NCBI RefSeq assembly: GCF_040719265.1
Contig: NZ_JBFDAH010000009.1
Span: forward strand, 1 to 64,000
From: Aliikangiella maris
GTDB lineage: Bacteria > Pseudomonadota > Gammaproteobacteria > Enterobacterales > Kangiellaceae
Length of the DNA stretch: 64,000 nt
Direction of reading: 5' to 3'
The notes below the pieces were generated by a model. That model saw only the letters and a program-made list of their open reading frames with translations, had not been told where the DNA came from and searched no databases. Shown piece after piece: positions 45,744-54,495 of this stretch (positions within the stretch are counted from its first letter, which is position 1; each line of letters begins with the position of its first letter). The position numbers and the translations under genes were made by a program.

Positions 45744-46325
45744 ATGAGTAATTATCCAAATATTGATTATGGTCCTTTATCTTGTTTAATTGGGCAGTGG
45801 CAAGGCGATAAAGGTGTCGATGTTGCGCCCGAAGAAGATGGCACCGATACCAATGCTTATTATGAAACAATTCATTTTGAGCAAGCCAGAGATCTGGATA
45901 ATGCTGAAGAACAGGAATTGGTGGCGGTTCATTATCATCAAAAAGTATTCAGAAAGCGCGATGATAAAATGATTCATAATCAAACAGGATACTGGATTTG
46001 GGATAAAGCAACTCAAAGTGTTATTCACAACTTTGTTATTCCTCGTGGGATGGGGGTTTTAGCGCATGGTAACTACCAAGTGACGACTGAAAGTGCCAAT
46101 GAAAATATCAATGAAAGCACCAAGCTGACCGTGACTGCAAATATTAACGATGAGTATTATGGTTTTACGCAATCTCCTTTTTTAATGACAAAAGCAAAAA
46201 CATTGAGTTTTACACAAGAATTAAATGTCAACGAAAATCAATTAACTTATCAGCAAACAACTCTGGTGGATATTTATGGGCGTGAATTTGAACATACAGA
46301 CACCAATCAGCTCTCAAGAGTTTGA
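45744..46325 (+). CDS. Nitrobindin-like heme-binding beta-barrel protein (DUF1794/FABP-like)
   Basis: A 193-residue soluble protein that opens with YGPLSCLIGQWQGDKGVDVAP, the first strand of the nitrobindin/THAP4-like barrel, followed by YYETIHFEQ, LVAVHYHQKVFRKRD, TGYWIWDKATQSVIHNFVIP and RGMGVLAHGNY. The last part is the conserved region before the C-terminal strands. Family members bind ferric heme and react with NO or peroxynitrite. The proximal His normally near the C-terminus is not obvious (the late His is in EFEHTDTNQLS), so heme binding is uncertain. AGAGAG lies before the ATG. It is downstream of the MNIO cluster. Confidence 0.75.
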   Translation: MSNYPNIDYGPLSCLIGQWQGDKGVDVAPEEDGTDTNAYYETIHFEQARDLDNAEEQELVAVHYHQKVFRKRDDKMIHNQTGYWIWDKATQSVIHNFVIPRGMGVLAHGNYQVTTESANENINESTKLTVTANINDEYYGFTQSPFLMTKAKTLSFTQELNVNENQLTYQQTTLVDIYGREFEHTDTNQLSRV

Positions 46326-46424
46326 TTGGGTTTTTCAGGTTAATTGCGGCTAACTAACATGATTGAGCGTTGTGGGTTGGCACTTCAGTTTAGTACTAAC
46401 AGGTATTGTAATTAATCATTATCG

Positions 46425-46916
46425 TCACTGTTCATCCAGGTTTAGTCGCATTTCAATTAAATGACGACTAAACCCCGATTTCTCATAAGCACGAATTGCG
46501 CCGGCATTTTCGTTATACACTTGTAATCTAATTTCTTTAAGTCCTTTACTGCGACTCCATTGAATTAATCCATCGGTTAATAATTGATTGACCCCTTGTC
46601 CTCGATATGCTGGTTTAACAAACATAAAACCAAGAAATGCAAATTGTTGATATTTTAAGTAAGTTTTTGCTTGCAAGACTTTTGCGTATCCAGATGCGAT
46701 AATTTCTCCAGCATTTTCTGCAACCAGTACTTCTGAATCTTCAGCACGAATCATTTCCCCAATATCATAATAGCTAATTGGCGATTCTTTTAGACAAGGA
46801 TCGAAAGGTCGCTCAGCAGCAATAATGCCTTGTTCGAAAGTAAGCAAAATGGGGAGATCTTCTATCACTGCCGAGCGTATCGTAAAATTTGTAGGTATCA
46901 TCAATTTATGTTTCAT
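46425..46916 (-). CDS. GNAT-family N-acetyltransferase
   Basis: A 163-residue enzyme. The acetyl-CoA-binding motif A is FVKPAYRGQGVNQLLTDGLI (about 105-124; the usual RxxGxG/A reads RGQGVN) and motif B is VYNENAGAIRAYEKSGFSRH. The N-terminal segment FTIRSAVIEDLPILLTFEQG is standard. Substrate not predictable. Single gene on the minus strand, convergent with the nitrobindin-like gene. Confidence 0.9.
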   Translation of the reverse strand: MKHKLMIPTNFTIRSAVIEDLPILLTFEQGIIAAERPFDPCLKESPISYYDIGEMIRAEDSEVLVAENAGEIIASGYAKVLQAKTYLKYQQFAFLGFMFVKPAYRGQGVNQLLTDGLIQWSRSKGLKEIRLQVYNENAGAIRAYEKSGFSRHLIEMRLNLDEQ

Positions 46917-47123
46917 CGATTAAGTAGTTGTAATAAATAAGCTGAGTGTATGTAAACCCGCACAAAAAGACTAATTGAAAATAAACATGTCAGGTAATAT
47001 TCCATAAATTTATTATGGGTAAAAGTGACAAAAATATAAACAAAGTGGTTATTTAAATCTAATTCGTTGGTTTGATTCAAATTAAATTGGTATCTGTAAG
47101 CAATATAAAATGTCGATCAAAAG

Positions 47124-47137
47124 GTGATCAATATCAA
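47124..47137. promoter_or_regulatory. FNR/Dnr-type binding site
   Basis: GTGATCAATATCAA matches TTGATnnnnATCAA at nine of ten defined positions. FNR/Dnr/NnrR-type regulators commonly control nnrS genes. It lies about 490 bp before the first gene, so it would require a distal promoter or serve an unseen transcript. Confidence 0.5.
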
Positions 47138-47190
47138 CTTCTATTTATTCTTTAACTTTAACTTAAGAATAATACTTGATTTACCTAAAT

Positions 47191-47209
47191 AATAATGATT
47201 ATCATTTGT
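47191..47209. promoter_or_regulatory. Fur-like box
   Basis: AATAATGATTATCATTTGT matches the 19-bp Fur consensus at about 14 positions and contains the core palindrome ATGATTATCAT. It suggests iron-dependent control of the downstream operon. Confidence 0.5.
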
Positions 47210-47611
47210 TTGCTGTTAGTATTGGTTTAAAAATTTGCGATAAAAGTCGCTGCCATTGATCATTGAATGGGTTAAAAAACAGTTTGTTAATATTTATCTG
47301 GCAAACTTGTTACATAATTAATGTGACTAAAATTACCAATTTTTTAATGGTCTTTCTAAATAACAATCTCAATTTGGCGACAGTGTTATCTGTATTCAAA
47401 TTGAATTATCAGATAAAATTTATCTGAAACAAGAGTAAATTGACCAATCAAACAGCGCAATTTAAGTATCGTTTAATAACACTTTTTAATTTAGGGATAA
47501 AATCGATAATTAAAATTATCGAGCGAATAGATTCTTTTACTACAGAAATGACTTAAATCCGAATTAACTGTGCTTATTTTGGTGTTAAGGAATAAGAAGG
47601 AGTTTAATAAT

Positions 47612-48697
47612 ATGTCTTTAAAACAACCCATGCCCAATCAAGTCATTAGCCGGCAAAATAACTTTAAACTATTTTGGATTGTTTTGTGCTGTCTGACTTT
47701 TCATCCTATTGTAAATGCGGTTGAAGAAAGCGTTAAACAACCGCGTTTGGAAAAGCTGGTTTTATCTGGTCCAATAGTATCTGTTTCTCATCCCTTTATT
47801 AAGATGATTAAAAGTCATGCGCTAAGTGATGTTGCTAAACAGGTAGAGTTTAAAGTCTGGAAAAATCCTGATCAAATGCGAGCTTTAACTTTGCAGGGAG
47901 ACGTAGACTTAATGGCAATGCCAACTAATGTGGCGGCTAATTTATACAATAAAGGTGTTGATTTAAAGCTGCTGAATGTTTCTGTCTGGGGAATGCTTTG
48001 GATGATTTCTCGAGAAAAAGATCTCACCAAACTGAGTGACTTTAAAGGTAAAGAAATTGCCATTCCCTTTCGCGGAGATATGCCTGATATTATTTTCAAT
48101 ACACTGAGTAAAGCCTCAGGATTAGAACCTGAAAAAGATTTCAAACTCAAATACGTCGCTTCGCCATTTGATGCAATGCAATTGTTGGTAACTCGACGTA
48201 TTGATCATGCGCTGTTGGCTGAGCCGGCTGTTTCAATGGCGCTGCGCAAAGTACAAACTTTTCCATTAAGTACTGTTGCGCCAGATCTTTATCGTAGTGT
48301 TGATTTACAACAAGAGTGGGCCAGACTGCTTAAGCGTGCGCCACAAATTCCACAAGCTGGTATAGCAGTCATTAATAACAAATTATCCGATAAAGTTATT
48401 CAACGTTTCAATGAAGAATATCAAAAAGCATTGCAATGGTGTCAAACATTTCCCAAGTTGGCTGGTGAAATGGTTGCACCAGAAATCGAAATGCTCACCG
48501 CAGATGCGGTAATGGATTCAATTCCTGTTAGTCGATTAAATGCGGTTGAAGCACTAAAGGCTAAACCTGAGCTACAGTATTTTTATCAGCTGTTATATGA
48601 CAACAAACCCGCTTTAATTGGTGGTAAAATGCCAGATGATGCTTTTTATTATTCGACCAAGGCCATTCAAAATCAGGTTTCTCAGTTAGCCCAATGA
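47612..48697 (+). CDS. ABC transporter substrate-binding protein (nitrate/taurine/THI5-like class)
   Basis: A 361-residue exported protein. ATG 47612 has AAGGAG eleven bases upstream, whereas the frame extending to GTG 47570 has none. The signal peptide (FKLFWIVLCCLTFHPIVNA) precedes a periplasmic-binding fold of the NMT1/THI5/SsuA group: GDVDLMAMPTNVAANLYNKG, LLNVSVWGMLWMIS, LSDFKGKEIAIPFRGDMPDI and LVTRRIDHALLAEPAVSMAL. Substrate not predictable: nitrate, sulfonate, pyrimidine and other ligands are known in the group. It overlaps the permease gene by four bases (ATGA), and the operon ends with nnrS. Confidence 0.88.
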   Translation: MSLKQPMPNQVISRQNNFKLFWIVLCCLTFHPIVNAVEESVKQPRLEKLVLSGPIVSVSHPFIKMIKSHALSDVAKQVEFKVWKNPDQMRALTLQGDVDLMAMPTNVAANLYNKGVDLKLLNVSVWGMLWMISREKDLTKLSDFKGKEIAIPFRGDMPDIIFNTLSKASGLEPEKDFKLKYVASPFDAMQLLVTRRIDHALLAEPAVSMALRKVQTFPLSTVAPDLYRSVDLQQEWARLLKRAPQIPQAGIAVINNKLSDKVIQRFNEEYQKALQWCQTFPKLAGEMVAPEIEMLTADAVMDSIPVSRLNAVEALKAKPELQYFYQLLYDNKPALIGGKMPDDAFYYSTKAIQNQVSQLAQ

Positions 48698-49476
48698 AAG
48701 CACTGATTAATATTATGCGAGGAGTGCCTCGCTACCTCTGGAGTGGCTGGGGTGCACTTTCGAGTATCTTTTTACTGATTGCGCTTTGGGACTATGCTCA
48801 CCAGAGTTATGGGCAACTTGTTCTGCCAGCACCTAAAGACTCATTTATTGCGCTTTGGCAAATGTTTCAGCAAGGAGATACTTGGCAAGATATTCAATTA
48901 ACTTTTAAGCGGGCCATTTTAAGCTGGGTTATTGTGGTAGGGTTTGGTTCTGTTATTGGCATGGTCGCCGGATTATTTGTGACTACATCAATGATGACGC
49001 GACCTCTGATGACAATTTTTATGGGAATGCCGCCTATAGCTTGGATAATATTATCAATGATTTGGTTTGGTATGAGTGATACCAGCGTAATATTTACAAT
49101 AGTCGTGGCTGCGTTTCCATTAGTATTTATCGGTGCCTTACAGGGAACTCGTACACTTGATAATGACTTGCGAGAAATGGCACAAAGTTTTAATGCATCA
49201 CGCTGGATGATGTTAACCGATGTCTATTTTCCGCATTTATTTTCTTATCTGTTTCCTTCCTGGATTACCGCGCTTGGGCAAAGCTGGAAAATTGTTGTAA
49301 TGGCTGAATTATTATCAACAAATAATGGTGTTGGCGCGGCTTTAGCGGTTGCAAGAACACAACTGGACACGGTCACTGCGCTTGCACTGGTTGTTATTAT
49401 GGTTGGCTCTTTGCTGGTTGTAGAATATTTATTACTTGAGCCTATCAAGCGTGAAGTTGAACAATGGCGTAAATAA
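48694..49476 (+). CDS. ABC transporter permease (nitrate/sulfonate/taurine class)
   Basis: A 260-residue inner-membrane protein with about six helices and the cytoplasmic EAA loop in DLREMAQSFNASRWMMLTDV (usual form EAA---G). Related to SsuC/TauC/NrtB. It overlaps the substrate-binding gene by four bases and is followed by the ATPase gene after 15 bp. Confidence 0.9.
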   Translation: MKALINIMRGVPRYLWSGWGALSSIFLLIALWDYAHQSYGQLVLPAPKDSFIALWQMFQQGDTWQDIQLTFKRAILSWVIVVGFGSVIGMVAGLFVTTSMMTRPLMTIFMGMPPIAWIILSMIWFGMSDTSVIFTIVVAAFPLVFIGALQGTRTLDNDLREMAQSFNASRWMMLTDVYFPHLFSYLFPSWITALGQSWKIVVMAELLSTNNGVGAALAVARTQLDTVTALALVVIMVGSLLVVEYLLLEPIKREVEQWRK

Positions 49477-49491
49477 AGGAATAAAACCTTC

Positions 49492-50256
49492 GTGGAAAAG
49501 CTGAATATTTTACAAACCAAAGATTTAAATTACAGCTTTGGACCCAATCAAGTTTTAAAAAATATTAATATTTCTTTGAATAAAGGCGAAGTGATTTCGA
49601 TTGTCGGGCCGAGTGGGTGTGGTAAAACGACTTTATTGAGAATTTGTGCCGGATTAGTTAAAACAGCAAATTCCGCGATTATCAATACGTTTCACTCCTG
49701 CTCTTTTGCCTTTCAAGATGCACGATTGTTACCATGGCAAACTGCTCTCGATAATATTGCTTTTGGACTTAAAGCTCAAGGTATAGGTCGTGACGAGAGA
49801 CAGCTTAAAGCCACTGCAATTGCTGAGCGCTTTAATCTAACAATGCAAGATTTAAAAAAGTTTCCACAAGACTTAAGTGGTGGTATGCGACAACGGGTTT
49901 CTTTTGCTCGTGCGTTAATTACACAACCAGATTTACTGTTTTTAGATGAACCTTTTTCTGCCCTGGATATTGGATTAAAAAGAGAACTGCAACAAATTTT
50001 GATTGAGCAAGTTTGCCAACAACGTTTGTCTGCTTTTTTTATTACTCATGATTTAATGGAAGCGGTTTTAATGAGTCATCGAATCTATGTCATTTCAGGA
50101 AGCCCTGGAGAGGTGACACAGCAGTTTTCAATTCCACTGAACCAACTCAAACGTGATGATGAGTTTGTCTACCAAGAGACAGCAAAGTTACTCAACCATC
50201 CTGCCATTATGCGCTCATTTGAACTTGTTATCAGGAAAGAACATGCTTGCAATTAG
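49492..50256 (+). CDS. ABC transporter ATP-binding protein (SsuB/TauB/NrtD-like)
   Basis: A 254-residue ATPase starting at GTG 49492. Walker A IVGPSGCGKTTLLRICAGL lies near residue 38, signature LSGGMRQRVSFARAL near 125, Walker B LLFLDEPFSALDIGL near 145 and the switch His in FFITHDLMEAV. It drives the permease encoded upstream. Its 3' end overlaps the probable start of nnrS, so all four genes are translationally linked. Confidence 0.92.
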   Translation: MEKLNILQTKDLNYSFGPNQVLKNINISLNKGEVISIVGPSGCGKTTLLRICAGLVKTANSAIINTFHSCSFAFQDARLLPWQTALDNIAFGLKAQGIGRDERQLKATAIAERFNLTMQDLKKFPQDLSGGMRQRVSFARALITQPDLLFLDEPFSALDIGLKRELQQILIEQVCQQRLSAFFITHDLMEAVLMSHRIYVISGSPGEVTQQFSIPLNQLKRDDEFVYQETAKLLNHPAIMRSFELVIRKEHACN

Positions 50257-51538
50257 CTCGATTCAACCGTGGCGTGATTGTTTCGATTATCGATCTGCCG
50301 TATATGTAGAAGCTTTTCGTCCATTTTTTATCTTTATACCGATTTATCTAGTGTTGTCGATTGTACTATGGGCACTGGTCTGGTCGGGGTTTTGGCAAAC
50401 CGCTATCTTTGAAAATATACTAGTCTGGCATATTTATGAAATGCTTTTTGGTATTGGTTCTGCTGGCATGGCTGGTTTTATTCTTACTGCTATTCCTGAA
50501 TTTATAACCGGAACTAAGCCGGTTGTTGGGAAAAAATTATACTATCTATTTTTATTCTGGTTAGGTTGTCGTTTTGCATTTTGGATGATTGATTGGCTCG
50601 GTGTAACTTTCGTTGCCCTTGTTAATTTATTATTTACTTGTGTTGTGATTTACTTTATCGCGCAACCGATAATTAGTGATTTTAATCGTCGTCATGTTTC
50701 TTTGCTATTGAGTTTTTTAAGTATTGTCGGCGTACAAGTGCTGTTTTACCTGTCATTAACTGATTGGTTAGACATCGATTTTCTAGCGATCAGCCAATTA
50801 TCTTTAGGTATGGTAATGATACTGATTACGCTAGTTTTGCTTCGCGTGAATATGGGCGTAGTGAATCGTTGGTTGCAACAACAACAAATTGTCAGCGCAT
50901 TTGTTGTGCGTATTCCTGCATATTCGATTAGTGTTTTTTTAATTGCCCTTTATTCTATTGTTGAATACTTGCTACCTTTTAATAGCATTTTAGGTTGGTT
51001 AGGTTTTGCGGTTGGTGCTTCAATCTTAAATCTACTCAATGATTTTGTGATAGATGATGTGAATTTGTTTAGATCACCTCACGTTGTTTTATTAACAATA
51101 ATTTTCGTATTAATGGCTTGCGGATACTTTTTTATGGGATACGACCATCTTAGCCATCAACTGCAAGCAGTTAATCATTTCAGACATTTTTTAACGACCG
51201 GTGTCTTTGGCTTATCATTTTTTGTAATAATGTCGATTGTTACAACTTTGCATACTGGCAGACCATTAGCAATTAATAGTGGGACTATTTTAGGGGCGCT
51301 TTGTATTTTGGTTGCGACCATGATGCGTGTGGGTATCGCTTGGTGGCCGGAGTTGTCAGCCAACTTGTACTTTTATTCAGCATTAATTTGGGGTGCTGCA
51401 TTTATTATCTATTTGCTAACATTTTTCAATTTTTTGACAGAACCAAAGTTAACAGAGTTCAAGTTATCAGAATCCATGTTAACAGAATCCATGTTAACAG
51501 AATCTAAAGTGACACACCCAAGAAGACGCAATGATTAA
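50243..51538 (+). CDS. nnrS: NnrS-family heme-copper membrane protein
   Basis: A polytopic membrane protein (about 431 residues from ATG 50243, which has AGGAAAG upstream; the longer frame from 50153 lies in the ATPase gene). About twelve helices. Conserved NnrS features: AFRPFFIFIPIYLVLSIVLW, VWHIYEMLFGIGSAGMAGFI with its His, GRPLAINSG and MMRVG. The family binds heme and copper and is linked to nitric-oxide responses in denitrifiers. It overlaps the ATPase gene by 14 bp and the HD gene by 8 bp. The C-terminus carries a repeated [K/M]LTE[S/F] tail. Confidence 0.9.
   Translation: MLAISSIQPWRDCFDYRSAVYVEAFRPFFIFIPIYLVLSIVLWALVWSGFWQTAIFENILVWHIYEMLFGIGSAGMAGFILTAIPEFITGTKPVVGKKLYYLFLFWLGCRFAFWMIDWLGVTFVALVNLLFTCVVIYFIAQPIISDFNRRHVSLLLSFLSIVGVQVLFYLSLTDWLDIDFLAISQLSLGMVMILITLVLLRVNMGVVNRWLQQQQIVSAFVVRIPAYSISVFLIALYSIVEYLLPFNSILGWLGFAVGASILNLLNDFVIDDVNLFRSPHVVLLTIIFVLMACGYFFMGYDHLSHQLQAVNHFRHFLTTGVFGLSFFVIMSIVTTLHTGRPLAINSGTILGALCILVATMMRVGIAWWPELSANLYFYSALIWGAAFIIYLLTFFNFLTEPKLTEFKLSESMLTESMLTESKVTHPRRRND
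51446..51505. repeat. Four tandem 15-bp repeats in the 3' end of nnrS
   Basis: Four consecutive in-frame units of 15 bp at 51446, 51461, 51476 and 51491 encode KLTEF, KLSES, MLTES and MLTES. The last two are identical except for the final base. A partial unit precedes them. They extend the cytoplasmic or periplasmic tail of NnrS and are prone to slippage. Confidence 0.85.
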
Positions 51539-52166
51539 TGAAGATAATTTAATACGCTGGCAGAAATTAATGAGTGCTTTACAATTGCCCGCGAATCAAG
51601 ATGTATTTAACGATATTATTAAAGCATATAACGAAAAACATCGTTATTATCATAATTTTTCACATATTGCCGCAACGCTTCAACATTTAGATAAGGTTCA
51701 ATCCCTGATTGAAAATCCTGAGTTGGTTGAACTTGCGCTGTGGTTTCATGATGCTGTCTACGCCCCCTTCTCTTCAACAAATGAGAGAGACAGTGCTGAT
51801 TGGGCTGTTCAGTTTTTACAAGATAATCAAGTGGATTATCAGCGAATAAAAAAAGTTGAATCTTTAATTATGGTGACACTACATGATACACAAAATACCG
51901 CCGAAATCATGAAGGTTGATGAGCAGTGGATGATTGATATTGACCTTGGTATTTTAGGTGCACCCGAAAAAGTCTATCAACAGTTTGAAGATAATGTAAG
52001 AAAAGAGTATAAACGTGTCCCTTTGTTTATTTATAAGCGTAAACGCCGTGAAATACTCAAAAATTTTTTACAACGAGAAAATATTTACAATACTGCAATC
52101 TTTCAACAAAAATATGAAGATATTGCGAGAAAGAATTTATTAAGTGCTATCGAGAAGCTGAATTAA
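51531..52166 (+). CDS. HD-superfamily metal-dependent phosphohydrolase-like protein
   Basis: A 211-residue protein of the predicted HD phosphohydrolase family. Histidines in YYHNFSHI (about residues 38-45), the HD motif in ELALWFHDAVYAP (about 67-79) and a later His-Asp pair in VTLHDTQNT (about 112) match the metal-binding pattern. It overlaps the nnrS stop by 8 bp, so it belongs to the same transcript. Substrate unknown (nucleotides are typical of the superfamily). Confidence 0.88.
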   Translation: MINEDNLIRWQKLMSALQLPANQDVFNDIIKAYNEKHRYYHNFSHIAATLQHLDKVQSLIENPELVELALWFHDAVYAPFSSTNERDSADWAVQFLQDNQVDYQRIKKVESLIMVTLHDTQNTAEIMKVDEQWMIDIDLGILGAPEKVYQQFEDNVRKEYKRVPLFIYKRKRREILKNFLQRENIYNTAIFQQKYEDIARKNLLSAIEKLN

Positions 52167-52181
52167 AGTAGATCTTATAAA

Positions 52182-52841
52182 ATGTTAATATCAATAAATA
52201 AAATACAAAGTTTGCTAATTCTATCGTTAATCATCATGCTTCTTATTACTTTGGTTGGGTGTGCTTCTGGGCCGACAAAGTTTATGCCAGATGCGAAGTA
52301 TAAACTTTCTGGAAAGCTTGAAAAGGCCATTAAAATTTATACATTAGGTGGTAGTAGCTATAAAGCACGACAAACAACAATGATGATGGCAGGGAATGTA
52401 TTTGTTACTGTACCAAAAGAAAAGACATCAGAAGAAACAGCGTCAAATATTAGCCGTGGACTGCGTTTTATGCATGGTAAAAGTTTGGAAAAAATATTTA
52501 ATGAAAATAAGGTTTTTCTAAGCTCAGAATATGTGGGTGATGAACCAGAAAATGAAAACTATCAAACATTTTTAAAAGTTACCTTCTTAAAAGTTTACCA
52601 AGGTGAAGATGGCTGGCCATTAGAAATTGAAGCGCACTATATATTACAAGATGATAGCGAAATTTTGCTTGATAAAAAATATTCAGTGACTACAAATTCG
52701 GCTAGTGCATTACTTAATTGCAGCAATTGCCTTCCCTCATATGTCGCTTTAGAGAAACTCAATCAACTCGTACTGGCTGATATTAACACTGCTATTGGTG
52801 GTCATATGTTTGAAAAGGTTTCGCAGAAAAATAATCGTTAG
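52182..52841 (+). CDS. Putative lipoprotein, 219 aa
   Basis: The first 25 residues (LLILSLIIMLLITLVGC) are a lipoprotein signal with lipobox LVGC. The mature part has no recognised domain; it includes YKARQTTMMMAGNVFVTVPK, LKVTFLKVYQGEDGWPLE and a CSNC pair. It starts 15 bp after the HD gene and is the last gene of the run. Function unknown. Confidence 0.65.
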   Translation: MLISINKIQSLLILSLIIMLLITLVGCASGPTKFMPDAKYKLSGKLEKAIKIYTLGGSSYKARQTTMMMAGNVFVTVPKEKTSEETASNISRGLRFMHGKSLEKIFNENKVFLSSEYVGDEPENENYQTFLKVTFLKVYQGEDGWPLEIEAHYILQDDSEILLDKKYSVTTNSASALLNCSNCLPSYVALEKLNQLVLADINTAIGGHMFEKVSQKNNR

Positions 52842-52937
52842 CATAATGCAATGGCTGCCGCTCATGCAGGCGTGCGATCACAATAAGTGCTAGAGAACTT
52901 TGTTGGTTAGATAGGTATAAACTCCTATATGTGAATT

Positions 52938-52975
52938 ATAGGGTTAGCATTTTAAATTAAAAATGAAAACCCTAT
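52938..52975. terminator. Nested hairpin, possible bidirectional terminator
   Basis: ATAGGGTT (52938-52945) pairs with AACCCTAT (52968-52975), and inside CATTTT pairs with AAAATG. It lies between the converging lipoprotein and exported-protein genes. T-runs are weak, so confidence is limited. Confidence 0.5.
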
Positions 52976-53025
52976 CTATTTAAGTCGAAGTGCTAAATTA
53001 AGTTAAATTATTAAATAATATTTAA

Positions 53026-53883
53026 TTAAAAGCCTCCACTATTACAGTGGGTGCCAAAACAGTCATCTCCTCCACTCGATATACCACTAATATAAATTGT
53101 GCCTAAGTACTTTTCGGCTTCATACTTTCCATCGTTAATTCTCACGAGAATTTCATGGAGTCCCGTCGTTGGGGTATAAAGATTAATACTCCGGTTTCCA
53201 GTTAAAGATGTAATGGTAACTTCCTTTTTTGTTGCATAACGATTTTCTACTTTTGTGGCGATTACTGAAATCTTTGAATAGATATTTGCGGTATTGGGTG
53301 CGGTTGCGTATTGATCAATAATCCATTCTACATTAACCGTCGCTACATTATCTGATGGTGAATATGGTTGTGAACGATTATTGATTTGGGGTGCATTTTG
53401 AAAAAGAACTTCTTTTTTCGAGCACATGGGAGTTGAAGAACTAATATCTTTCATGACCCAGATTTGTCCTGGACCTGAACTATGATTTCGACTGTCAGTA
53501 AAAGTGTAAGTGAGATAAGCATTACCTTCGGAATTTGATTTATCGAACCCTCTGTACCCCCCTAAAGAATCATAAAAATAAATATCATCATTTCTAGACA
53601 CATAGTATGCACCATCTCCTTTGATTCTGTGAGAGCCATTGATTAATAGTCGCTGATGAGAGACTGCCGCTAAAAAATCTACATCAAAATCGTAGTCTAC
53701 ATCACAACTTCCATTACATTCTTCAGGAGTAATATTAGCCGATGCACTTCCTTCAAAGACTGCACCCGATTTGCAAAAGTATGGCATGGAAGACCAATAC
53801 TCTGGAGTAGTGGCATTAATATTTGATAAGCAGCCAATAAATAAAGAGGCAACACTAAAAGCTTTAAGTTTATATCTGTTCAT
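53026..53883 (-). CDS. Exported protein of unknown function with Cys-Gly C-terminus
   Basis: A 285-residue protein with a signal peptide (AFSVASLFIGCLSNINA). It has paired Cys in FCKSGAVFEG and EECNGSCDVDYDFDVDF, several Gly/Ser-rich loops and alternating beta-strand-like segments, and it ends ISSGGDDCFGTHCNSGGF, a short tail with two Cys. The repeated aromatic segments and absence of catalytic motifs suggest a secreted beta-rich protein; no family recognised. A long AT-rich gap (53884-54495) lies upstream on the shared promoter side of the TonB receptor. Confidence 0.6.
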   Translation of the reverse strand: MNRYKLKAFSVASLFIGCLSNINATTPEYWSSMPYFCKSGAVFEGSASANITPEECNGSCDVDYDFDVDFLAAVSHQRLLINGSHRIKGDGAYYVSRNDDIYFYDSLGGYRGFDKSNSEGNAYLTYTFTDSRNHSSGPGQIWVMKDISSSTPMCSKKEVLFQNAPQINNRSQPYSPSDNVATVNVEWIIDQYATAPNTANIYSKISVIATKVENRYATKKEVTITSLTGNRSINLYTPTTGLHEILVRINDGKYEAEKYLGTIYISGISSGGDDCFGTHCNSGGF

Positions 53884-54495
53884 TGATAATCCCTGTTCCT
53901 TTATAGAGGAAAAAATAATATTACGAGTGCGCTAATAACGCAAAAGTTATTATAAAGCCTTTTTCGAAATATGAAACAGTGTTTGAAAATCAACTAATAA
54001 AATAAAAGCGATTGGTATGTTTAATGAGAATATTAAACTCATTGTAGAGGCTGGTTAAGTTTGATGTTCCGCTAGGGAAATATAATTTAATTATTTTTTA
54101 TTATTAATTGTTTGGTGACTTTGGAATAAATTTAGTTAATGTGCTTTTTACAAAGCAATTAATAATTTAACTTTGCTATTAGAAAAATAAATACTTATAA
54201 ATATTCAACTTATTTGCCTTAAAAAACAGGTAAAAATCAAATTCAACGTTAAATACTTATACCTAGTAGCAATAAGCGCTAATCCGAAAGTCAGTATTTA
54301 TTTACATCAAAAACATTATTGGCGCTACGGCATATTTTTTCAATCAAGAAATATCAATATAAATTCAATTTCACAAAAAAAATAGAAAAACTATTTTTAT
54401 TTTATGAGAAAAAATTTTTGATAGTGTTATTCCTAGTACGGTCTAAATAATTATTATAAAAATTTAATAACAAATCTTTCTCGGGAGGATTAATT
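53884..54495. other. AT-rich divergent promoter region
   Basis: About 610 bp without genes between the minus-strand exported protein and the TonB receptor. Composition is strongly A/T. A GGGAGGATTAATT element directly precedes the receptor GTG (ribosome-binding site). No clear operator or repeat recognised. Confidence 0.55.

Larger units (their letters stand above)
46917..47611. other. Regulatory intergenic region before the ABC-nnrS operon
   Basis: Nearly 700 bp with no gene, separating a minus-strand acetyltransferase from the ABC-nnrS operon. It holds an FNR/Dnr-like box (47124) and a Fur-like box (47191) and is AT-rich throughout. An inverted pair GATCA/TGATC also surrounds 47115-47129. 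No consensus -35/-10 pair was clear. Confidence 0.6.

Noticed and set aside
45744..46325. Nitrobindin-like protein as a member of the MNIO operon
   Set aside because: It is about 160 bp downstream with its own ribosome-binding site and is a known independent family, so I do not include it in the cluster.
52842..52920. Possible integron attC site after the lipoprotein gene
   Set aside because: GTTAGAT-like core bases occur, but the matching inverse core and stem were not convincing and there is no cassette array or integrase.
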